Below, piece by piece: positions 41,446 to 50,008 of a stretch of DNA of 64,000 bases. The notes beneath the pieces are model-generated. The model saw only the letters and a list, made by a program, of their open reading frames with translations, had not been told where the DNA came from and did not search any database. Numbering within the stretch: position 1 is the stretch's first letter; the number at the start of each line of letters is the position of its first letter. Origin of the DNA: Streptomyces buecherae (lineage in GTDB: Bacteria; Actinomycetota; Actinomycetes; Streptomycetales; Streptomycetaceae). The DNA lies in the NCBI RefSeq assembly GCF_014295035.1, contig NZ_CP060404.1:4248501-4312500 (forward strand), read 5' to 3'. Made by a program: the position numbers and the translations under genes.

Positions 41446-42200
41446 GGAGCAAGGGTGCGGGAGGCATATGAGGTTGTCAACGGATTATTGTGAACGAGTT
41501 GTTTGTGTGATGTGTGGTCTCTAGGGCGTTGAGCGCTGCAGCCTGCACGCGCTCCGGTCTTGGCCGCGGCGGGGACGGGGCCAGTGATGGGCTGGCACGG
41601 TCCCGAACTGCGGGGGCCTGAGAGGGCCATGCGGCACAAGGCCAGGCGGTGCCGAGACGGCACGGGCTGCGCGGCGCCACGTGCGTCACAGAGGCACGTA
41701 CGACACGACCACGCGCGCCCCAGCACCACGCGGCACGCGTGCACAGCAGAACAAGGTGGGGAGGGGCGGCGGGAGGGGAGGGTGGGGAGGGGGGAGGGGC
41801 CCCCGGAGGTTGGTTGGACGCGTCCCCTCGCACCACCCACCCCCGCAACGCCGCGCACGCTACCGAGTCAATCTGTTCGCCGAGCCAGCCTGTTGCCGAG
41901 CCGGGCCACCGGACTAGCCCGTTGGATCGGCGTACCGACCGCCACGGCAAGCCGGGCCGCAGGGCCGGCTCCGGCCGAGCCGAACCCGCCCGCCGCCAGG
42001 CCATGCCAGACCACACCACCGCCCGGCAGCCCCCCCGCCCCCCGACTCCCCGCCCGCCGCCCTGGCACGACGCGGCGCAGGAACCGGGCACCGGGCACCG
42101 GGCACCGGGCGCCGAGCTGGCGGGGCGACGGCAGGACGAAGGCAGGGCGGGCCTGAACGTGACGAAGCGGCGGGTGGGGCCGGAGCCGCAGACGGCGAGG
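41446..42200. other. Intergenic stretch, HTH gene / B3-4 domain gene
   Basis: 755 bases. Holds the HTH promoter at its left end, a purine-rich run near 41759-41800 and a GGGCACC-type repeat at 42087-42112. The open frames are Arg/Pro/Ala-rich without ribosome sites; I see no gene. Confidence 0.55.
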
Positions 42201-42962
42201 TCAGGCCGCAGAGGCGCGCAGCAGCCGCGTGTTGATCTTCACCTCGGGGCTGCTGGTGGTCAGCGCATCGGTGAGCGCGTCACCCGCCGCCGAAAGGGCC
42301 TGGTCGTCCATTGCCCCGAGGGCGTCCAGGATGAAGAGGGCGCGGGTGGTGTCGTGGGTCAGTCGGGTACGGGTGCACTGGCGCCAGTTCCAGCGGCGGC
42401 AGGTCACACCCAGGTCGTCACGCCAGACGACTTCGCCGGCGGCGGGGTGCTCGGTGGCAGGCTCGCCGCCCGCCGTGGTGTCGAAGACCTCCGTGCCGTC
42501 AGCGCGCACCAGTCGTGCCGGGCCCGCGTAGTGGTCGAGGTCCTCGCCGCCCAGCGGCAGGAAGTGGCCCACCGACACGGCGTTGTAGATGTCGGTCAGC
42601 CGGTCCACGCGGGGCAACCCGTCGGCGGCCCGTCGCAGCAGGGCCTCCGCGCTGGGTCGCGTGCGTTGCGGCTTGGCGCCGAAGGAACGGAACGCCTCGC
42701 GCCAGGCGGCGATGTGCGGGTGTTCCTCCAGCGGCCCGTCACCGATGCGCTCGCGCGCGGTGACCTCGGCCCGCGCGAGCATCTCCTCGCTGAACGCGTC
42801 GCTCGGCCCGGGGCGCAGTCCCTCGGCCGTGATGAGCAGGGCGTGGTAGTCGGGGCGTAGGGCCGCCACGGCAGGGTCGATGCTGGCCGACGCCAGCCAT
42901 GCCGCTGCGTCCAGCGTCGCGCCGGTCCGTGGAGTCGACTCGGCCTGCGTTTCGGGGCTCAC
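42201..42962 (-). CDS. B3/B4 tRNA-editing-type domain protein
   Basis: 253 residues from GTG (42960-42962), five bases after a strong GAGGAG; an upstream ATG at 43037 has no ribosome site. Conserved B3/B4 features: ALRPDYHALLITAEGL, HIAAWREAFRSFGAKPQRTRPSAEALLRRAADG, DRLTDIYNAVSVGHFLPLGGEDLD and the EVVWRDDLGVTCRRWNWRQ strand. The domain is the one found in bacterial PheRS beta chains, where it edits mischarged tRNA; free-standing copies may deacylate tRNA or act on free amino acids. Divergent from an AraC-type regulator that may control it. Confidence 0.82.
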   Translation of the reverse strand: MSPETQAESTPRTGATLDAAAWLASASIDPAVAALRPDYHALLITAEGLRPGPSDAFSEEMLARAEVTARERIGDGPLEEHPHIAAWREAFRSFGAKPQRTRPSAEALLRRAADGLPRVDRLTDIYNAVSVGHFLPLGGEDLDHYAGPARLVRADGTEVFDTTAGGEPATEHPAAGEVVWRDDLGVTCRRWNWRQCTRTRLTHDTTRALFILDALGAMDDQALSAAGDALTDALTTSSPEVKINTRLLRASAA

Positions 42963-43213
42963 TTCTCTCCTCAGGGGTTCCGCCTGCTGGCGACGGCCGG
43001 CCGGTCGGCCACCCGCCCCGGTGGTGGGCGTCGTCATGGCCGGCGCGTGCTCTGGCCGGGCTGCCCACCTGGGACGCGTGGGGAGCCGGGCCGGCAATGT
43101 ACCAAGGGGTCGGGGGGCGCTCACGCCCGTCGATATCGAGGGGCACACCTGGTGGCCCGCCCCTCGGACCTCCCGTGACGAGGTGCGGGTCGCTGCCGAG
43201 GCATGCTGGTGGC

Positions 43214-43927
43214 ATGTACCGAGAGTGGCGCTCGCGACATGCGGGGACGGTGGTGTGGGAGCGCCGTGCCGGAGCTGGGGCGGGCGGCGTCGCACGGGTG
43301 TTGCCTGACGGGTGCACGGACCTGATCTGGTCCGCGGGCCGGCTGCTCGTGGCGGGGCCCGACACCCGGGCACACCTCGTCGTCGACCGGCCCGGGGCGG
43401 CGCACACCGGGCTACGGCTCGCGCCCGGCGTGGGCCCCGCCGTGTTCGGCCTGCCCGCGTCGGCCCTGCGGGACGAGCGGGTGCCCTTGGACGAGGTGTG
43501 GTCGCGGGCGGAGGCCGCACGGCTGGCCGAGCGAATGGCGGCCGTGCCGGCGGCGGCCCGGGCAGAGGCGTTGGAGGGGGCCGTCACCGAGCGGCTACGG
43601 GCCGGGCGGGCGCGCGACGGACAGTCGTCGCTGCCGCACGCGCGGGTGGTACGCGGGTTGCGCGCCGGTGGCACGGTTGCCGCCCTGGCGCGGGACATCG
43701 GGCTCAGCGAGCGGCAGCTTCGGCGCAGATGCCTGGACGCGTTCGGATACGGGCCGAAGACCCTGGCCAGGGTGTTGCGGATGGGTCACGCGCTGGAGCT
43801 GGCCCGTGCGGGCGAGCCACTTGCCCTGGTAGCGGCCCGCGTCGGGTACGCGGACCAGGCGCACCTCGCCCGGGAGGTGCGCGCGCTGGCGGGCGTGCCG
43901 GTGACGGAACTGCTGGCCGCCGAATAA
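43214..43927 (+). CDS. AraC-family regulator with DUF6597-like sensor domain
   Basis: 237 residues from ATG 43214. N-terminal cupin-like sensing half (VARVLPDGCTDLIWSAGRLLVAGPDTRAHLV, LAPGVGPAVFGLPASALRDERVPLDEVW), C-terminal AraC double helix-turn-helix (VAALARDIGLSERQLRRRCLDAFGYGPKTLARVLRMGHAL, then LVAARVGYADQAHLAREVRALAGVPVTELLA). Divergently placed from the B3/B4-domain gene with about 250 bases between; effector unknown. Confidence 0.88.
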   Translation: MYREWRSRHAGTVVWERRAGAGAGGVARVLPDGCTDLIWSAGRLLVAGPDTRAHLVVDRPGAAHTGLRLAPGVGPAVFGLPASALRDERVPLDEVWSRAEAARLAERMAAVPAAARAEALEGAVTERLRAGRARDGQSSLPHARVVRGLRAGGTVAALARDIGLSERQLRRRCLDAFGYGPKTLARVLRMGHALELARAGEPLALVAARVGYADQAHLAREVRALAGVPVTELLAAE

Positions 43928-44167
43928 CTAGCGCGCCACGACGGGGGCGCGTCGCGAGGGCGCGTGCCGATGCGCGGGCGCCCTAGTGCGGGCACCTCCA
44001 CGTTGGGCACAGCCCGCACGCTCAACCCAGGCCACCCAAACCACCCGGGCCACCCAGATCACCCAGGTCAGCCCGACACCCAAACCGCCGGGCCGTTCAT
44101 ACCCGGCCGACCAGGTCGACAGAGCAGAAAACCGCAACGTCACCCAGGCGAGGGTCGAGCGCGTCTC

Positions 44168-44575
44168 TTAGGACGCCACCGCACCCAGCGGAGCGAAGAG
44201 GTCCACCGTGTTTCCGTCCGGGTCGCGGAGCACCGCGTACCGCTGCCCCCACGGCGCGTCCCACGGCGCCTTGTGACCGGCGTACCCGTCCCGCGTCAGC
44301 TCCGCGTAGAGCGCATCGACCTCGCCCGGGCCGTCGCACAGAAACGCCAGGCCAAGCCGGTGTCCTCCGCCCTGTGGCGGGGTCCAGTCGGGATCGAAGG
44401 ACCGTACGGTCGCCACGGTGTCCCAGGCGATCCGCGTTCCGCCGGGCAACTCCGCCTCGACATGCGGTTGGTCGTCGGCGTCGGCTGGGATGCTGAGACC
44501 GAGGCGGCGGTAGAAGGCGAGCGTGGCGGCCATGCCGTCCACGACCATGCCGATGAGATCGAATCGAGGTGTCAT
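44168..44575 (-). CDS. VOC-family (glyoxalase/bleomycin-resistance fold) protein
   Basis: 135 residues. Typical VOC beginning DLIGMVVDGMAATLAFYRRLGLSIP and ending YAVLRDPDGNTVDLFAPL, where the terminal strand Glu/Asp position is occupied by D. Two beta-alpha-beta-beta-beta units are visible. Possible roles are dioxygenase, isomerase, or binding of a drug; nothing in the neighbourhood decides. Start ATG at 44573-44575. Convergent with the AraC-type gene. Confidence 0.85.
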   Translation of the reverse strand: MTPRFDLIGMVVDGMAATLAFYRRLGLSIPADADDQPHVEAELPGGTRIAWDTVATVRSFDPDWTPPQGGGHRLGLAFLCDGPGEVDALYAELTRDGYAGHKAPWDAPWGQRYAVLRDPDGNTVDLFAPLGAVAS

Positions 44576-44971
44576 GGGGTCACGTTAGGTAGGCGGAGCG
44601 GGCAGGGTCTTGAAGGAATCGGACATGTCCCGATCGCAAGGCGAACCGTACGCCTCGCACGTACGACTCCGCGCCGAGCCGCCGAGCCGCCGAGCCGCCG
44701 AGCCGCCGAGCCGCCGAGCCGCCGAGTCCCCAAGCCGCGCAGCCCCGCGCGGCTCTCCGACGCGCCCGGTCGACCGGGCCGGGGAACGGGGCGAGCGGCC
44801 GGCCGGACGACCGAACAGATGACGAAGCGCATCACCAAGCAGACCACCGAGCGAATGACCAGGTGAATGGCCAAGCGAACGCCGTGCCCCGATTCTCGGT
44901 GTCGGCGTGGGCGACCCGGTGGCTAAGGTCCGAGGTCGGGACCCGCAGGTTCGATCGCCGACAGGAGCACC
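44576..44971. other. Intergenic stretch with octamer array
   Basis: 396 bases between divergent VOC and serine hydrolase genes, dominated by the GCCGAGCC array; promoter elements not recognised. Confidence 0.55.
44673..44726. repeat. Tandem octamer GCCGAGCC, nearly seven copies
   Basis: Six full copies in phase and a partial seventh. Confidence 0.9.
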
Positions 44972-46399
44972 ATGACCGAGACCGCCCCGTTCGATGAACT
45001 TCTTCCCGCCACTCGTCGCGCCTTGCTGCACCGCCTCGCGGTCGGGCAGGCCGAGGGTCGCACCCCGTCACTGGTGGGGGCGGTGGTGCGGGACGGACAG
45101 TTGGTGTGGTCGGGGGCGCGAAGCGCGCTGGCCGATCAGGTGCCCGACACCGACACGCAGTACCGCATCGGCTCGATCACCAAGTCGCTGGTGGCGGTTC
45201 TCGTGATGCGGCTGCGCGACGAGGGGTTGCTCGATCTGGCCGACCCGATCCGCGCGCACCTGGCCGACCGGCTCGCGGCGGAGGGGGCCGATCCGTCCGT
45301 GGGCGACGCGACCATCGCCCAACTGCTGGCCCATCGCAGCGGCCTCGCCGCCGAGGCGCCCGGCCCGTGGTGGGAGCGGACCCCGGGTGACCTGCGCCCG
45401 GAGCTGGGCGATGTGTTCGGCGAGCACCCCCACCGTCACCCCGCGGGCCACACGTTCCACTACTCCAACCCCGGATACGCGCTCCTCGGCGCCCTGGTTC
45501 AGCAGCTGCGTGGCGCCCCGTGGGACGAGGTGCTGCGCCGCGAGGTGCTGGTGCCGCTCGGCATGACCCGTACGTCCGCCACGCCCGAGGCCCCGCACGC
45601 GCATGGCTGGGCGGTGCATCCGTGGGCGGACGTGATGCAGCGCGAGGCCGTCGAGGACATGGGAGTGATGGGACCCGCGGGGCAGCTGTGGTCAACGGCG
45701 GCGGATCTGGCCCGCTATGTGGTGTTCCTCGCGCGGGGCGATGACCGCGTGCTCAGCGCGGCGACGCTGGCCGAAATGCGCCGGCCCGCGAGCGCGCCGG
45801 AGGGTGCGGCGTGGGACGACAGTTACGGGTTGGGACTACAGGTGGTCCGCAGGGACGGCCGGCTCCTTTTCGGCCACACCGGTTCCATGCCCGGCTTCCT
45901 CAGCACGGTGTGGGTCAGCCCGGACGAGAACCTTGCCGGCGTCGCGTTGGCCAACGCCACCTCGGGGCCGTCCATCGGCACTCTCGTCGCCGACCTCATC
46001 GGCATCGTCGCGCGGCACGAACCGCCCATCCCCGAGCCGTGGCGCCCGCTGCCCGACGTGGACTCGGAACTCCTGGCGCTGACCGGCGCCTGGTACTGGG
46101 GCACCACCCCCTTCCTGCTGCGACTGCGCGCCGAACGCTGGCTGGAACTCGCCCCGTTGCGGGGCGGCGGGCGCGGCTCCCGCTTCCGCCCGGAGCCGGA
46201 CGGCACCTGGATCGGGCTCGACGGCTACTACGCCGGAGAGACGCTGCGCGTCGTGCGCACCGAACAACCGAGCCACACCGGAGCCACGAACCCGGAGACC
46301 CATCTCGACCTGGGCACCTTCGTCTTCTCCCGGAAGCCCTACGAGCCTGCGGAGTCGGTCCCGGGCACGCTCGACCCGGAGGGCTGGCGCGGCTTCTGA
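44972..46399 (+). CDS. Serine hydrolase of the class C beta-lactamase / D-alanyl-D-alanine carboxypeptidase fold
   Basis: 475 residues from ATG 44972, behind ACAGGAG. Catalytic motifs: S-I-T-K (Ser about 68), Y-S-N (about 164, FHYSNPGYALLG) and H-T-G-S (about 301), in the order expected for the family. A further 130-residue C-terminal domain with several Trp follows (GAWYWGTTPFLLRLRAERWLELAPL), reminiscent of the extra beta domain of esterase-type members. No signal peptide is seen, so it may be a cytoplasmic esterase or peptidase rather than a beta-lactamase. Confidence 0.9.
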   Translation: MTETAPFDELLPATRRALLHRLAVGQAEGRTPSLVGAVVRDGQLVWSGARSALADQVPDTDTQYRIGSITKSLVAVLVMRLRDEGLLDLADPIRAHLADRLAAEGADPSVGDATIAQLLAHRSGLAAEAPGPWWERTPGDLRPELGDVFGEHPHRHPAGHTFHYSNPGYALLGALVQQLRGAPWDEVLRREVLVPLGMTRTSATPEAPHAHGWAVHPWADVMQREAVEDMGVMGPAGQLWSTAADLARYVVFLARGDDRVLSAATLAEMRRPASAPEGAAWDDSYGLGLQVVRRDGRLLFGHTGSMPGFLSTVWVSPDENLAGVALANATSGPSIGTLVADLIGIVARHEPPIPEPWRPLPDVDSELLALTGAWYWGTTPFLLRLRAERWLELAPLRGGGRGSRFRPEPDGTWIGLDGYYAGETLRVVRTEQPSHTGATNPETHLDLGTFVFSRKPYEPAESVPGTLDPEGWRGF

Positions 46400-47039
46400 C
46401 CCCATCCGACCGCAACCGATCGCGTACGGGACGCCGACCGAAGCCGATCGCATACGGGACGCGCCTGCGCGAGCGCCACGCCACCATGTCCGCCACCTGA
46501 CCGCTACCGACCGATGGTCACCACCTGACGGCAACCATCTGACAGCTACCGGCTGATCACTTGAAGCCCGGGGCAGTGCGCGCCCACCTCGCCCACGCAC
46601 GGCCCCGCGCCGGCGCACTCCACCGGCCACAAGGGCTCGTACGACACGGGCCGCACGCCCCACCCCGGCTGCGCACACCGCACCGACCAAAGGCCCGCAG
46701 ACCCACAGACTCGCGAACCCGCGGGCGCAGGCCCGCAGACCCACAGACCCGCAGACCCGCAGTCGACCACCCCGCCGCCCACCGCCGCGGCGGGGTGGTC
46801 GCGGTCAGAGATCGCCCGGCCAGGCGCACATTCGCTGGTCAGCGCCGTGCGCGCGCGAGGGCGCGCAGCCTGACCCTGACGGTGGTACGCAGCGCGGGCG
46901 TACGCACGGCCGACCTACGCGCCGGCGGTGGCTGGGTGGCGCGCCCGGCGCACCACAGGCTGTTCCCCAGGCGGCTCGCGAGGCCACCGCGGACCCACCG
47001 CACTCGCGCCGCGCCCCATCCCCACCCAGGAGGACAGCC
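46400..47039. other. Intergenic stretch, serine hydrolase / SGNH hydrolase
   Basis: 640 bases. Near 46420-46465 a motif CCGATCGCRTACGGGACG is repeated twice; 46690-46760 has degenerate CCCGCAGACCCACAGA-like repeats; then the terminator. No gene recognised. Confidence 0.6.
46764..46801 (+). terminator. Terminator downstream of serine hydrolase gene
   Basis: Perfect 15-bp arms (46764-46778 and 46787-46801), 8-nt loop. Confidence 0.8.
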
Positions 47040-48437
47040 ATGCGTTCCGCGTCGTCGCGTCTTGCCATCTCCCTCGTCGCACTCACCGCCGTGCTCGCCA
47101 CATCGGGCGTGGCCGGCGCCCGCCCCCGGGCCACGGCCACGCCGCAGACACCCGCCGGCACCACCGATACGGATCGCGCTCGGGCGGCCACGACCTGGTC
47201 GGCGGGGTGGGCGGCGCCCGTGCAGCGGCCGAGCGCCGGCTTCGAGGAGAACTGGTCCGAGGCCGGCTTCGACCGCCAGACCGTGCGCCAGGTCGTACGG
47301 GTCACCGGCGGCGGCAGCGCGGCGCGGATCAAGCTCTCCAACCGCTACGGCGAACAGCCGCTCAGGATCTCCGGCGCGACCATCGCACGCAGCGCCGGCG
47401 GCGCGGCCGTGCGGCCCCAGACGCTGCGGAAGCTGACGTTCGGCAACCGCCCGTCGGTGACGATCCCGGCCGGCGGCGAGGGCGCGAGCGACGCGGCCCC
47501 GCTGCGGGTCAGCGCCTTCGACACGGTGACGGTGACGCTGTACTTCGCCAAGCCCACCGGCCCCGCGACCTTCCACGCGCAGGCGTACGCCCACAGCTAC
47601 CGCGCGCCGGGGGACCACCGTGGGGACCGCACCGGCTCCGCGTTCGGCGAGCGCACCCGCTCCTGGTACTACCTCTCCGACGTCGAGCTGACCGGCGATC
47701 GATCGACACACACGCCGCATACAGGGCGAATCGCCAACCAGGCGGGCGGCGGTGCCAACCCCGACGCCCCCGGCGGCGTGTCGCGTCCCGGCGCGTCCCG
47801 GCGAGGAGCCGTGGTCGCGTTCGGCGATTCGATCACCGACGGGTACGGCTCCACCGTGGACGCCAACAAGCGCTACCCGGACCAACTCGCCGAGCGGCTG
47901 TCGGCCGCCGGCCGAGCGCGCCCGGTGCTCAACGCGGGAATCGGCGGAAACCTGCTGCTCAACGACTCGGCCTGGTACGGGGACCGGGCCCTGGACCGCT
48001 TCGAACGGGACGTGCTGGACAAGCCCGGAGTGAGTTCGGTGATCGTCTTCGAGGGACTCAACGACATCGGTTTCAGCGAGGTGGACCTGCCCACCTACAA
48101 GCCGAATCCGCAACTCTCCGCCACGGAACTGATCGACGCCTACCGCGAGTTGATCGCCCGAGCACACGCCAAGGGGGTGCGCGTGGTGGGCGCGACGATC
48201 CTGCCGTTCAAGGGAGCGGAGTACCACACGCCGCGCGCCGAAGCGAAGCGGCAGCAGATCAACACGTGGATACGCGCGTCCGGCGAGTTCGACGCGTACG
48301 TCGACTTCGCCGCCGCGCTGGCCGACCCCGCGGACCCGCTGGCACTCGACCCCGCGTACGACAGCGGCGACCACAAGCACCCGAACGACGCCGGCTACCG
48401 CGCCATGGCCGAGGCGATCGATCTCGACACCATCTGA
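47040..48437 (+). CDS. Secreted SGNH/GDSL-family hydrolase
   Basis: 465 residues from ATG 47040 behind AGGAGG. Signal peptide (LAISLVALTAVLATSGVAGA, then an A-R-P processing region). A beta N-terminal part of about 200 residues precedes the SGNH catalytic domain: block I A-F-G-D-S-I-T-D-G (Ser about 262), G-I-G-G-N, G-L-N-D-I-G, and the C-terminal D-H-K-H-P-N-D (about 441-447) supplying Asp and His. Exported esterase, lipase or carbohydrate deacetylase; specificity not readable. Single transcription unit between strong terminators. Confidence 0.92.
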   Translation: MRSASSRLAISLVALTAVLATSGVAGARPRATATPQTPAGTTDTDRARAATTWSAGWAAPVQRPSAGFEENWSEAGFDRQTVRQVVRVTGGGSAARIKLSNRYGEQPLRISGATIARSAGGAAVRPQTLRKLTFGNRPSVTIPAGGEGASDAAPLRVSAFDTVTVTLYFAKPTGPATFHAQAYAHSYRAPGDHRGDRTGSAFGERTRSWYYLSDVELTGDRSTHTPHTGRIANQAGGGANPDAPGGVSRPGASRRGAVVAFGDSITDGYGSTVDANKRYPDQLAERLSAAGRARPVLNAGIGGNLLLNDSAWYGDRALDRFERDVLDKPGVSSVIVFEGLNDIGFSEVDLPTYKPNPQLSATELIDAYRELIARAHAKGVRVVGATILPFKGAEYHTPRAEAKRQQINTWIRASGEFDAYVDFAAALADPADPLALDPAYDSGDHKHPNDAGYRAMAEAIDLDTI

Positions 48438-48513
48438 ACGACCGCGATCACTCGCTTACGCCCCGCCGCCCGCCCGCTCACCCACACTGATCGCCCAAGG
48501 TCCCCAGGGTGTC

Positions 48514-48547
48514 GCTTCGGCCCGCCGTTCCGACGGCGGGCCGAAGC
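48514..48547. terminator. Bidirectional terminator, SGNH hydrolase / GNAT gene
   Basis: Perfect 14-bp arms (48514-48527 and 48534-48547) with a 6-nt loop between convergent genes. Confidence 0.85.
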
Positions 48548-48699
48548 CCGTCCCCGTTCCGGCTCGATCCGGCCCCGTGCGGCCCGGTCCGCCCACCGCA
48601 CGCACGACACTTCGACCCGACCCGCGATCCAGCCCGGCCCATCGGCCAACCCGGCCCGGCCCGACTCGTTTTCGACCGCTCCGGACCGCTCCCGACCGT

Positions 48700-49173
48700 T
48701 CAGAGTTGCAGCTTGAACCCGAGGTGGGACGCCTCGAAGCCGAGCCGCTCGTAGAAGCGGTGCGCGTCGATGCGCGTCGCGTCCGAGGTGAGTTGCACCA
48801 ACTGGCAGCCCGCACGGCGTGACTCGTCGATGGCCCACTCGATCATCTGGGTGCCGAGCCCGCTGCCGCGCTCGTCGCCGTGGACGCGCACTCCCTCGAT
48901 GATCGAGCGGGTCGCGCCGCGCCGGGACAGGCCGGGGACGAACGTGAGTTGCAGCGTGCCCACCAGGCGACCGTCGCGGACGGCCGCGAGCAGCCACTGG
49001 TTGGGGTCGGCGGCGATCCGCTCGAAGGCCGCCTGGTACGGCGTGAGGTCGGCGGGCGACTCGCGCTGGGCGCCGAGGGCGTCGTCGGCCAACATCGCCA
49101 CGATGGCGGGAAGGTCCTCCGCCTGCACCCGCCGAAACTCGACCGCCGCCCCGGACTGCTCGAAATCGCTCAT
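48700..49173 (-). CDS. GNAT-family N-acetyltransferase
   Basis: 157 residues. FRRVQAEDLPAIVAMLADDALG at the start, the acetyl-CoA loop V-H-G-D-E-R-G-S-G-L-G-T (about residues 98-109) and the terminal RIDAHRFYERLGFEASHLGFKL. Substrate unknown. No Shine-Dalgarno at ATG 49173, but TAGCCT stands 7 bases upstream, a leaderless arrangement. Lies 22 bases downstream of the MarR gene on the same strand, so may also be read through from it. Confidence 0.9.
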   Translation of the reverse strand: MSDFEQSGAAVEFRRVQAEDLPAIVAMLADDALGAQRESPADLTPYQAAFERIAADPNQWLLAAVRDGRLVGTLQLTFVPGLSRRGATRSIIEGVRVHGDERGSGLGTQMIEWAIDESRRAGCQLVQLTSDATRIDAHRFYERLGFEASHLGFKLQL

Positions 49174-49194
49174 GATCCGGAGGCTACGCCCCGG

Positions 49195-49875
49195 TCATAC
49201 GGGTTTCGATGCCGGCCCCAAAGTACGGACAGCCGTGACCAAAGGCGCCAGTTCGGGTCGTTTGGCGGCCTCCTGGAGGGCCTCTCGCAGCGCGGCGTCA
49301 TGCACCGGCCGCGCTCGCTCCAGCAGCTTCCGGCCATCGTCACTGACGTCCGTGTAGATGCCCCGACGGTCGGTCGGGCAGAGGTAGCGGACCAGCAGGC
49401 CACGCTCCTCCAACCGGCTGACCAGGCGCGTCGTGGCGCTCTGGCTCAGTACGACGACGTCCGCGAGCTGGTTCATGCGCAGGTGGCCGCCCTCGCCGTC
49501 GTGCTGTTCGCTCAGCACGTCGAGCACGGAGTACTCCCGCACGCTCAGCTCCGCCGCGGCCTCCAGCGCGCGCTCTATGTGCGCCTCAAGGCGGCTGTGC
49601 AGCGCGGACAGCGCGCACCAACTGTGAGCCAGGGCACGCCCGGGCGGTGCGGGCGGGTCGTCGCGCTCGGCCTCCGGCGCGGGGCCCGATTCCCCCGTGT
49701 GAGCCGACTCCCCATCCGCTGAGGGGGAGCGCGGCGAGGGGCTGGCGGTCCTGCTGGGAGTCTGGCCCGTCCGCTGGGCGGCTGGGGCCGGGGTCTGGTC
49801 GCGATCCGGGTGGTGGACCTCGCCCTGGTCCGCGTGCTGCCGGAGATCCGTGGCCGAGCCGAGCTGGTGTGCCAT
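49195..49875 (-). CDS. MarR-family transcriptional regulator
   Basis: 226 residues from ATG 49875. An unusual Pro/Ser/Asp-rich head of about 85 residues precedes the winged-helix domain (LSALHSRLEAHIERALEAAAELSVREYSVLDVLSE, MNQLADVVVLSQSATTRLVSRLEERGLLVR, DRRGIYTDVSDDGRKLLERA). Divergent from an MFS exporter 133 bases away, the usual arrangement of a MarR repressor and its efflux target. Start may be further downstream if the head is not translated. Confidence 0.9.
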   Translation of the reverse strand: MAHQLGSATDLRQHADQGEVHHPDRDQTPAPAAQRTGQTPSRTASPSPRSPSADGESAHTGESGPAPEAERDDPPAPPGRALAHSWCALSALHSRLEAHIERALEAAAELSVREYSVLDVLSEQHDGEGGHLRMNQLADVVVLSQSATTRLVSRLEERGLLVRYLCPTDRRGIYTDVSDDGRKLLERARPVHDAALREALQEAAKRPELAPLVTAVRTLGPASKPV

Positions 49876-49934
49876 GAGACGCCCCCTTCGGTGTCGTACG
49901 AACCAGGATAGGCCACCCGTGAAATAGCCCGCGC

Positions 49935-49964
49935 TTGCAATTAACCCGCGCCTGCAATTATTGT
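49935..49964 (+). promoter_or_regulatory. Promoter of MFS gene overlapped by a TGCAATTA direct repeat
   Basis: TTGCAA (49935-49940), 18-base spacer, TATTGT (49959-49964). TGCAATTA occurs at 49936-49943 and 49953-49960, covering both promoter hexamers, so it is a plausible MarR binding region. Confidence 0.45.
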
Positions 49965-50008
49965 GTGTGCTCGTACCTGCTGTGCGCAACGTTTTGGAGG
50001 GTGCTGTT

